From: Kappaphycus alvarezii
Lineage: Eukaryota > Rhodophyta > Florideophyceae > Gigartinales > Solieriaceae
Direction of reading: 5' to 3'
Assembly: GCA_002205965.3 (NCBI GenBank)
Contig: NADL03000612.1
Coordinates: 558,001-622,000, forward strand
DNA: 64,000 nucleotides
A program made the position numbers and the translations under genes. Within the stretch, counting starts at the first letter, position 1, and the number at the start of each line of letters is the position of its first letter. The notes under the pieces were generated by a model. The model was not told where the DNA came from. It did no database searches and worked only from the letters and a program-made list of their open reading frames with translations. Of the stretch, positions 46,175 to 55,322 are shown piece by piece.

Positions 46175-46997
46175 AGAAGTATGCTGAACCCTGGTTTCCT
46201 GGTTTTATTGGTTGTCCGGATTGTATGCATACACATTGCAAAATGTCCTCGTGAACTGAAAGGGCAAAACTACAATCCCAAGAACTGGAAGCTAGCTAAC
46301 TTGAGTTCTGAGGCACTTTGGGACAGAGATTTGTATAGTTGGCCTGTTTTTCGGGAAGTTATGGATCAAACAATGACCTTAAGGTACTTGCCAACAGTCC
46401 TCTAATGCTTGATATACTGAGGAAAAAGGGAACAACGACGCTACCAGAAGGATATTTACAGAACAGAGTAATACGTAACTAGGTTTTATATGTGCTGTTG
46501 GATGAAATATATCCAGATTGGTCTATATTTGTCGGTGCTGTTGCTGCTCCTGGGAATAGGCGAGAGAAAAAAATGACAGAGCGACAAGAAGCGGTTCGGA
46601 AAGATATTGAACGAATGTTTAGGTGTTTGCAGGGTAAATTAAAGATATTTAGTCTAGAAAGGCATGAATTGAGTGATGATATGATCATCACAAAATTCAG
46701 GTGTGCATCATATTGCACAACATGATTATCAAGATGTCTCTCGATAGAGAATTGGATGGTGAAATAGAAGACTTTGACAGTGCTATGTTCGTGGAGGAGT
46801 TTCTGGACTGGCATTTGGTAGCAGATAACGTTGGCTTCGTGCACAGTTCACAAGAAATGGACGATATTTTGTCTGGTATAGCTGCCCTGTGGGAGAGGGA
46901 CAGATTCGTAATGAGTTTTGACATGCATCGTGATCTTATTAATGATATTACCGAGCATCTGAGGTCTGTGAAAGGCGCTTGCGAGGAGTATATCTAA
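46175..46997 (+). pseudogene. second PIF/Harbinger transposase, N-terminally truncated
   Basis: Segments across frames: PGFL...CIHIAKCPRELKGQNYNP (plant-type PGFLGS-D-MHW-W-NCP box), ALWDRDLYSW, DEIYPDWSIFVGAV, GNRREKKMTERQEAVRKDIE (region of the catalytic Glu, here retained as E in RKDIER) and IILHNMIIKMS, then an acidic C-terminus ending EHLRSVKGACEEYI. The first catalytic Asp box is degraded. The copy starts directly after RT-element fragments, so its left end is missing. It is not closely related to the transposase at 31.1 kb, but both have a convergent Myb-like neighbour. Confidence 0.85.
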
Positions 46998-47092
46998 GTA
47001 GAATTCACTGCTTTATCACGGGTTAGACTGTCTTCGCGCGCTTAGTCCTCCGCTCTGGTCGCCTGCGGCTCCCTACGCTGTGGAATTTGCCC

Positions 47093-48639
47093 TCATCGCT
47101 CGAAGACATTCGACAACAGTCTGCTCCAATCCAACTCATGCTCCTTATTTACATCATTTCCTTCCTCTGTCGCACCCACACTTGCTGCTGAGGTACTCGC
47201 AATTCCTTCGGACTGAGATGCAACCGTCGGCTTTTCAGCTGGTGATTCTATCTTAGACTCCTGCATAAGTTCAAGCATCATCCGGTTCTTCTTGTGGTAT
47301 AAAGCCAGATGGAGGCGTCGGTAGCCGCTAAAGAAAAGCGACACCTAGAATGCAATTGAGCACCCGTGGGGAAACGGATAATCGCCTAAAGGAGGAGTCG
47401 AGGGAAGCACTAGTATAGGAGTAGGTTCATTGGGAGGGCGCTTAACCTTAAGGGGGAAAGGAGTAACCTTAGAGGTATCGACAGCTTGTAGACCTTAGAG
47501 TTGGGGGCCAAAGGGTGCTTGCCTTGACGAATCTACTGTACTACTACCCCACCTACCGGTCTCCTTACAAGGAGTCGAAACCTCCTATTACTACTGTAAA
47601 GCTACAATATATATACTCGTAAAGGACACTACGCCCCACTACCACCAATTCCTCTTTCCACCAATAGGATTACAGTATTTTATTCAAAAATATCTAACTA
47701 ACTATCCGTCGGTCCACTAGGTGCCCCCACATGGGCCATGGCGGTGCCTTCCTCTTTCCCGACCTTAAAGGTGTCACACATTACAGTCCCCACTGCATTC
47801 CTCCGGGGTTTACTGTAATACACTTCTCAGACGATGGAAATAAAGACTATTGCTTATCTTGAACTTTATTGCAGCACTTGCTAGCTTGAGCTTTGACGAA
47901 GGGTCCCAACACATCGCCGCACTCATGCCTTTCATGGCGTTTGCCATCTTGTGCACATCGGTCTCAGCCGCGGGCTCATTATTTCTCTTTTCAGCACCTG
48001 CAGGAAAACAACTGCTTGTTTTCTCCTTCTTGATATTTCCTATGCTACCCTTACCATCCGCAGCCTCATCATCCGCGAAAATCGCCCCTGACTGTCCATT
48101 ACCTCTCTTTGAATATAAAGGGCTGTTTGAGCCACTTAAGTTGCCGGAGAGTGGCTCAGTATTATCCAAGACATCTTTCGGCAACTTGCCCCTCTCAACA
48201 CCACCTACTAACAAAGAAAACTTAGGGTCCTTCGAAACTAGCATTACCGCGTCTAAAAATTTAATAACAGGAGCCCAACGACCCTTTTACCATCTGGTTT
48301 GACAGTCCCATCACGTTCATGATATTGAAGCATGATATTCTTTAGAGAATCCTGCTTAGACTCTCCCGACTGTATTTTGGCACAATAAAACTTATCCACG
48401 GAAAAGTACTGCGTCACGCGGTTTAGAGTTGCTCGCTTGCTCTCCAAACATTTTACCGAGCGGGCACGAACATAATTTTTCTTCTCAAACACTTCCGCGA
48501 CGGAAGCCCAGAATGTCTCCGCATCTTGGTCAAAGACCACTGTTGAGGCCTCTATCCACGCCTCAGCAAGAGCGTAACCCTCTTGTGGGGAGTACTTCTT
48601 GACCCTGCTGTTTATGTCGACATCTTCTGAAGAAGGCAT
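47093..48639 (-). pseudogene. Myb/trihelix-like Harbinger partner protein, frameshifted
   Basis: Begins MPSSEDVDINSRVKKYSPQE at 48,639. The trihelix region has EGYALAEAWIEAS, AETFWASVAEVFEKK and ARSVKCLESKRATLNRV, followed by KNIMLQYHER. A one-base shift near 48,290 takes the frame to VIKFLDAVMLVSKDPKF and a Ser/Gly/Lys-rich stretch ending near 47,810. A further minus frame at 47,093-47,344 (LALYHKKNRMMLELMQES) may be the C-terminal helix, separated by about 460 bases of unrelated sequence. This is the family often annotated as no-apical-meristem-associated; with Harbinger elements it supplies DNA binding. It faces the transposase tail to tail. Confidence 0.65.
47345..47809. other. unexplained 465-bp stretch inside the Myb-like gene
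   Basis: No frame continues the partner gene through here. It may be an insertion or an unrecognised intron. GTTTACTGTAATACAC near its right edge and AGGAGGAGTCGAGGG near its left are not matched elsewhere with confidence. Confidence 0.3.
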
Positions 48640-49023
48640 TTTCGGTGAGTGAGAGTAGAGTGGTTGTATGGGGGATGGTGGTATGAGTTGAGTTTGTTGC
48701 AGCTTGCAGGATGCTTTATTTGCGGGTGTCATCAGTGCGAAAACGTGATTGTCTGTCCTTTGCTTTTCCCGCCAAACATCTATGCGTCAATGTGTCAAAA
48801 TATTGTTGACCGAAATTATGCATCCCACCACATGCTAGATATAAATCCAGATGTAAAAACGACTCCTTTTACATTTACATTGAGCTTTTTACATCCAAAT
48901 TATAGTGATAGAACATCCGATACACAGCACAGATGCACCGCTATATGCAATTTTTTTGGATTTTCGCATCACCGTTCGACTTGGTCTAAGTACAGATACT
49001 GGGTGCATAAAAAGTTCTTCCAG

Positions 49024-49427
49024 AAACAGGAGGGAAGTTTACTGCATTCAGTATCTACTGGGGACTGCGCACGTCCTAACTATACGGCTAAGATCTAACC
49101 GGATGTACCTCGTCGTCCATGCGCATCGGGGCTCGGGACAGGTCAGCTTGAGCAACGGATGACCAGAGGGTGCAACTCAGTCGCTAGTAGATACGGCGGC
49201 GGATGACACCAGGTGTCGAGTGACACTTGGACGCGATCCGCGGAACTAACTCCTCGATAAACGCAATTGTACCAGGGGAAGGGGCACCCAGGGAATCAAA
49301 TGCCAGAGGTCGAAACATGAAGTTCGGCGCGTAGGGCGCAGAGGATGGGCCAGTTGAGGGAGCGGGGAGGAGTCGGGCGACGTTGCGTTCCAGAGTTATA
49401 ACCTTGTCGCGGAACATCATGAGTATT
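49024..49427 (-). mobile_element. RT element, 5'-truncated 3'-end copy
   Basis: About 400 bases nearly identical to 49,431-49,810. It encodes the last part only (DKVITLERNVARLLPAPSTG, FRPLAFDSLGAPSPGTIAF, VPRIASKCHS) plus the 3' untranslated end. It follows the longer copy head to tail, with a dozen unrelated bases (AACATCATGAGTATTGA) between. Confidence 0.8.
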
Positions 49428-50222
49428 GAAGAAGAAGTTTAATGCATTCAGTATCTACTGGGGACTGCGCACGTCCTAACTACACGGCTAAGATCTAACC
49501 GGATGTACCTCGTCGTCCATGCGCATCGGTGCTCGCGACAGGATAGCTTCAGCGATGGAGGACCACAGGGTGCAACTCAGTCGCTGGTAGATACGGCGGC
49601 GGACAATGCCAACTGTCGAGTGACACTTGGACGCGATCCGCGGAACTAACTCCTCGATAAATGCAATAGTTCCAGGGGAAGGGGCACCTAGGGAATCAAA
49701 CGCCAGAGGTCGAAACGTGAAGTTCGGCGTGTAAGGCGCAGAAGATGGGCCAGTCGATGGAGCGGGGAGTCGTCGGGCGATGTTGCGTTCCAGGGTTGTA
49801 ACCTTGTCGCGGGCCGCCAGTTCAGCAGCGCCTCCGGCAACCTGGGTCGCCTTGGTGCGAACTGCGGCCTTGAACGGTGAAACGACGGTGATGTCACAGG
49901 CAATGGGGCGCAACGTTGTGCCTTCTGGGGTTGGTGGTGGTTGTACAAGGATATCGGCGGGTCGGAGCTCAGTGCCCGGGACGAGGAACGGAACCTCTTG
50001 CCGAGTATCCACACCCGCGGCGCGGGTAACGTGCGTCGCAATCGCATTACATAGCGAGTTGTGGCGGTGACGACGGCCGAAACTAGGGCAGCAGAGGTCG
50101 GCGGCGTGATCCCCGAGGGTGTCCAAGGGGTGGTCACAGTGGTGGCAGTTGAGGGCCATGGAGTCATCATACACTGGCAGTCCGAGGTGACGGCGGAGCA
50201 TGGTCTGCCAGTGTAGAATATT
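49428..50222 (-). pseudogene. RT-element C-terminal domain: CxxC/H/C cluster and putative PD-(D/E)XK nuclease
   Basis: A 237-codon open frame, 50,201-49,488: MLRRHLGLPVYDDSMALNCH, HHCDHPLDTLGDHAADLCC (cysteine/histidine cluster), RRHRHNSLCNAIATHV, EVPFLVPGTELRPADILVQP, ACDITVVSPFKAAV and AFDSLGAPSPGTIAFIEELV. The E...RPAD...D-I-T-V pattern after a zinc cluster is what one expects of a restriction-like endonuclease used by some non-LTR retroelements; the function is inferred. The RT domain is missing upstream, where a TACAGTA-rich spacer begins. The 3' end is GAAGAAGAAG-rich on the plus strand. Confidence 0.75.
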
Positions 50223-50229
50223 GCAGTGT

Positions 50230-50350
50230 TCAAATGATGTACAGAAAAGGCCTTGTACAGTACTGTACTACAAAATAATACTGTACAGTAGGCAAGGCCC
50301 GACTGTGTAGTGTTGTATTGTACGGTACAGCACAGTACAAGAGTACAGAG
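50230..50350. repeat. TACAGTA/TACTGTA-rich microsatellite
   Basis: Multiple overlapping copies of TACAGTACTGTA-like palindromic units, including AGTACTGTACTACA, ACTGTACAGTAGG and GTACGGTACAGCACAGTAC. The same motif type fills 58,455-58,800. Confidence 0.8.
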
Positions 50351-50735
50351 TGCGTGCAGGGGATTGAAAAGATCGGAGAGGTTCGCTAATCGATGCTCGC
50401 ACTTAAGATTCTAGATAGCCACCATAGCCACTGTCCTAGATAGCATTTTTCCCGGCGTCTGATCTCTAGGTTTTCAGCGCACGATGCTTCTCCCGCCCTT
50501 CGCTCGTACCTTTTGCCTCATCAAGCCGGGGTAGGCGTGAAGAACGGTACCGGTGCGATCACCCGCTCTGTGCGTCGTCTTTCCTAGCGCCCCGAGTTCC
50601 ACGACCTCGTGCTGGTTCAGATTGACGCCCACAACGCCGCCAATAGCATTTGAGAATCTTTACTCTTCAATTATCTTGAGTGTACACCGACTGACCGACT
50701 ATTCAGTTAAGAGCGAACTGGATGGACCACATCGG

Positions 50736-52170
50736 TCACGTACAGTGGGGCCCGCGACATGATGGCCATAGCCACCGACGACTACAAAGTGCAACTGATA
50801 CGCTGGTAGATGCGTGTGCGAATCGTAGCGTCCGGGGGTGTAGCATTTCCTGGCTACACGTGGTACAAACTCCTCGATGAATAATGCGGTATCCGAAGAA
50901 GGGGCACCGAGGGAGTCGAAAACCAGAGGCTAGAATCGGAACCCTGGGTCGCGGGAGGGCAGAGAGGGGGGGACCAGGCGCCTTGACAGCTTGTGCTGTA
51001 GGTCCTGGACCTTGCGTTGGTGCGTGAGGGCGACAGCCCCACCGGCGACTTGCGTCGCTTTGGTGATTGAGGCCTGCTTGAACGGTGACGTAACGGCAAC
51101 GTCGCATGCGATGGGTCGGTCTGGTAAGCCAGCTTCAGTGTCACGGGGGGGGATGCATGAGGAGAATGCCAGCGGGCCTGTAGTCCGTCCCGGGGAGGAG
51201 ATTCTCAACTTCGAACTCATAGTCAAGGCCGGCGACGCGGAACACGTGCCACGCGAACACATTGCGAATAGAGTTGTGGCGGTGAATGCGTCCAAATTCT
51301 GAGACGCAGCGGTCGGAGGCATGGTCACCGTAGACATCCATGTCCTGCTGGCAGTGGTGGCATTTCAATGGCACTGAGTCTGTGTAGACTGGGAGACCGA
51401 GGTGCCAGCGCAGCATAATGCTCCAGTGCTCTGATGACACCTTCGTTGCAGTGGTGGGGTGGGCATATAGGAACGCCGCAGCACCGGTGTGACGGAAGGC
51501 CAAGCCTCGGATCCGGCGACGTGTGGACATGTCGGAGTGGGAGCTAGGATGAGTCATTCTCTTCCATAGTTCATCCTCCCGAAACTCCTTTGCCCTGGCC
51601 TCTTGCTGCGCCCGATTTAGATGAGATTGCAGGTTGACGGGCATGGCGGAAAGGGAGGCGGGTTCAAAGGGGCTAAGGTCGGTGGCAAACGGACCTAAGC
51701 CCCTTTGAACCCGCGACCCTTGGATCTTGCAGACGAAATTGCGAAGGGGCCGCCGTGCCTGGTTGACCAGGAAGTATCGATCACCCTGTGCCTATTTCCC
51801 AAGTACGGCGACGGAGCGGGGTGTAGCGTAGTCGGCGGTGCGTAAGCGGGCGGGAGCAGCGTCCAAGATGCTGGCGGCTACAGCCGCGTGCAGTGCGGGG
51901 CCAATCCTGGAGAACCCGTGCCCCCCCAGACGGAGGGGGAGTCATGCTTGTTCCCAGGCGTCGTCGGTGAGGGGGACATTATGCAGCGCGCCGTAGGCGG
52001 ATCGCTGCAGGGAGTTAAACTCCGCTGCAGGCTCCGCGGCGTGCTGAGGGTCAGCCAGCCGAAACGCATGAAGCACCCAGCATGCGGATGCACATAGGCA
52101 ATGCATGTGGAAGCGGGCCCTCCCGTCAGCGCATTTTTGAGGCGGTATAAACCTATTGTACGCCCCAGGT
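50736..52170 (-). pseudogene. RT element: thumb-like region to nuclease-like C-terminus
   Basis: Minus strand, longest copy of this subfamily. RT-thumb-like wording LPLRLGGHGFSRIGPALHAA near 51.9 kb is followed by RRPLRNFVCKIQGSRVQRGL; the open frame 51,644-51,141 holds RRIRGLAFRHTGAAAFLYAH, HWSIMLRWHLGLPVYTD, CHHCQQDMDVYGDHASDRC and FGRIHRHNSIRNVFAW. A shift then leads to DRPIACDVAVTSPFKQASIT. In-frame stops lie in the thumb region. No palm (catalytic) domain is left; the copy ends at about 52.17 kb against a differently oriented relative. Confidence 0.75.
51659..51713. repeat. 22-bp inverted repeat with 11-bp loop
   Basis: The arms 51,659-51,680 and 51,692-51,713 are complementary at 21 of 22 positions (core GGTTCAAAGGGGCTAAGG and its complement). 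It lies inside the open coding frame of the RT element on the minus strand, which reads through it without a stop. Confidence 0.9.
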
Positions 52171-52171
52171 C

Positions 52172-53885
52172 TTGCACGTTAGGTTCATGATAGTTACGGT
52201 GCCTTTACAGAACTTGCAGTGGGCCTCTTTTACATCTGTAGTGCCATGGGCAATCAGCAAGGTGATTCCCACGGTCTTGTGCCCTTTAGCCTTGCTCTTC
52301 ATCCTCTCTTGCTCTTATTACAGGAGAAGTTCTCACCTGCTCCGAATGCTTGACGGTAACATATTCCTTCCTCGTTCCCATGCTGCTGCCGTTATACGTT
52401 TCATCCATCTCGGAGGGGATGCACATGAGTTCCACTTGAACCTTTGGAAAACTCAAGTTTACGGTTTCTCCCCTTCTCATAACCCTTTGTCACTTTCCTG
52501 TCCGTTTGCTAACCCCCGTTTTGCTGTGTTGGTATCTCTAATTTGTTTGAACACGTTTGTTTCCGAGTTCTTCATAGACCGCCAAACCACAGTCGAACAT
52601 ATCTTCCAACCTTTCCGAGCTTTGGACGATGCTCAATTGGCTTTCCACCTTCACCGCTTCTCTGCGAACGCGTCTACGGTCATGCACTTGATACGTCCGC
52701 CTCCCCCCACTCAATCTGCGGTACTCGCCACCAACTTTGATCCGAAGCAGAGGGAAGCGTTCCAACAATTGCAATTGCCATGCTCAGATCGGCCCTGGCT
52801 CCAGGTCTCTCTTCCCTTTTCAATAGGTGGCCTCGGTCTCCTACAAACGACAGATATTACCGAGGCGGCTTACGCCGCTTCTGTAATCGGTTCTTTCAGT
52901 CTTATCTCGACCTCACGACTGTTTCCCACGACCGCCACCTGAAAAAGGTTCCCCGGTCTGCCATCTCGCTCCTGCATTCCCGCTATCCGCAGCTGTCTTC
53001 GTTGCTAGCTGCTACTGCCCTTTTCGTGCGTTGTTCTTCGCCCGTCCCCGGTGAAAGACTCCAATCTGCGATCACAACTGCACTCGTGCTGTCTATGTCT
53101 GACAGCTTGTTCCCGTCCGCAGCAGCATCCGACCAAGCACTGCTCCTCTCCGTGCGCACATCCTCCTCCTCTTCCGTTTTCTCTTGGCTCTCCCACCCCC
53201 ACCGCGGTACGTACATTTCCTCCCCTACGTGGAAGGTCGCCCTGGTTATCCGTCTCGGTATCGCGCTACTCCCTGGATCTACTCGTTGTACGGTCTGCTC
53301 CAGGCGCTCCGTCGACGTCGCGCCCGTCTTGGATGCATGCGGCCAACATGCTTTGACCTGCAAGTACAAAGATGGCATGGCTCGCCGACATCACGTAATT
53401 CGCAACGTTGTTGCCCGCTTCTGAAAGGGAGTTAGAATCGCCGTCCTCGTCGAGCATTCGCTACCCGTCCAGGACCCCAGTACCGCTATTCATTGGGAGT
53501 CCACTTCGTCACGAATGGACATCTACATTCCGTGTGCCTATGGTCTTCACGCAAGTGATATCGCCGCCGACGTTACTGTTGCCCATCCTTCTGCTCGCCG
53601 CCACATCTCGCCAAATACAGTTGCCGCAGGCGCTGCCGCGACACTCGCAGAACGCGAGAAACATCGTCACTACAGCGATTACTGCGACAAAAACGATATC
53701 CTCCTCTCCCCCGCCGGGATATATATCTATGCGCCTTCGGCGAGGAAGTCCAAAGTTTATTCCGACGCCTCGCTTCCTTCGCTGCTTCCTATCGTCGTTC
53801 CTCCCCTCAGCAGGAACTTTGCGACTTTGTTGCCCGCTTTGCGTTTGACCTTCATGTGATGCAGGCGCGACAGGTTGACACCCGC
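52172..53885 (+). pseudogene. second RT subfamily: RT thumb, zinc cluster and nuclease-like domain
   Basis: Plus-strand segments across frames: RFIHLGGDAHEFHLNLWKTQ and VMHLIRPPPPTQSAVLATNF, then WLQVSLPFSIGGLGLLQTTD (RT thumb), FSWLSHPHRG..., RLGIALLPGSTRCTVCSRRS, DACGQHALTCK...RRHHVIRNVVARF (zinc cluster plus RHH helix), DIYIPCAYGLHASDIAADVT (nuclease-like DVT strand), AAGAAATLAEREKHRHYSDY, and finally FRRLASFAASYRR...FVARFAFDLHVMQARQVD. This order is that of RT proteins with a C-terminal restriction-like endonuclease, found in several algal and protist genomes as I recall. The palm motif is absent, so the copy is 5'-truncated. The fragment at 722-905 is from the same subfamily. Confidence 0.8.
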
Positions 53886-55322
53886 TGCCTGCCTGCGTAG
53901 TTGGTCTCTGAATACTCTCCGCACACTTTCGCGCATTAGAACTCGTAAAGATTCACCACCACCAACTAGGTAATTACCGCGGACTCCGAGGCTTCTCAAA
54001 CTAAGACTATCTTATTCGATAATCCAAGCCTCACAGAATGTCACTAAAATCTTGTGCGCACCAATTCAACTTTGCTTCACTGCGTAGGAAAATCCGCACA
54101 ACGCTAGCATGAGGAAAATGGATGTAAGCCAACAACGTCGTGATTCATCCACGACTTCGGAAACGAATCCTTGTCAAACACATCCTACTTGCAGGTTATA
54201 TACTGTACTATATGGGTACAGTCAAATAATCTTCGGGCCATCCTGTACAATGAGTTTGTTTCATCGCAATCCGATGCGTGCAGTCAGATGATCAGTACGC
54301 GGCTGTTACTACCCCCGCGACCTCATCCAAATTCTGGCCAAAAGTCGTTACCAACGTGCCCCATTGGCCATATACGCCATCACTCTGTCGACCCAACTGC
54401 GATCTCGACTAAAGCCGTTCCGGGTTGTCTGACGTCACTCATACAGCTATCCAAACCTTCAATCTCAACAATGACTGCTGTTGAACCCCCACCACTTCAA
54501 GCTTTCAACACTTCAAGCTTTCAACACTCCAAACGTTCAGCACTACAAGCTATCAACAGCTCATCGAGGCGAATGTGTATTCATGTTCCCTCACAGACCA
54601 ACCTTTCAACAAACGTACGGTAACCCAACTCCTCACCTATTTCCTTATCACGCCTTGGCATGCTCTGAAGATGACCCCCGGAGACTCTCGAAATATGACT
54701 CGGGCACCCGCCGTAACGTGGTACACTCCACGACCACAAGCCCCTTCTTGCGAGTTTCAAGAGAGGCGCTTGACTCTTGCTCCAGGAATTCCTGCGCCAA
54801 GAGAATCGGAATTGTTACCAGTGTCGCAGAAAAGGTGGACAACAGTGGAATGCAGTAGCAGCCAATTGTCACTTAGACGGTCCACCGGATTGCCGTTGGA
54901 AGTTGGAAAGGAGGATTGGGAAGGTCAGCAAGTGGAAGATGAGCAAATGAATTTTGAGCCAATAGCCACTACCGCTTTCGTTGGGTCTCAAGGGGAGGAG
55001 CCTCTACATCGTAGCGTCATTAACGCCGTTCGAGAATGGTTGCGATTCCCTAGACTTTGGTGCAGATCATTTCACAGAGAGTGAGCCACTGTTTACGCTA
55101 TACGCACCACGGGGCTGTTAATATGTTCTACTTTCACGGAAACCTACACGCATTAACTACTGGCGAATTTAGGGGTCAACGTTAAGGTACTGATAGGATA
55201 AATGCCAAGATTTCTTCAACAAGACGCCATTCAATGTAGGGCGCCTTTGGAACAATTGATGTCTACTACGCCCGCCCCTCTTCGTTCCGCTGTCATCGCA
55301 CACAACAATAAACTGTTCTAGT
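53886..55322. other. spacer with no supported gene
   Basis: Open frames at 54,171-55,084 on + overlap one another and show low-complexity Ser/Pro/Thr composition without motifs. Only the short minisatellite at 54,495 stands out. Confidence 0.35.
54495..54558. repeat. 16-bp minisatellite, four units
   Basis: CTTCAAGCTTTCAACA occurs twice perfectly (54,495-54,526) and twice with substitutions (54,527-54,558). Confidence 0.9.

Noticed and set aside
47385-47480. Possible homology to the zinc-finger ORF region near 38.4 kb
   Set aside because: A short match around GGGAAGC-CT-GTAT was noticed, but flanks do not align and no finger motif is present.
51659-51713. Hairpin as a transcription terminator
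   Set aside because: It lies inside coding sequence, has no T-tract, and intrinsic terminators of this kind are not expected in a eukaryotic nuclear genome.
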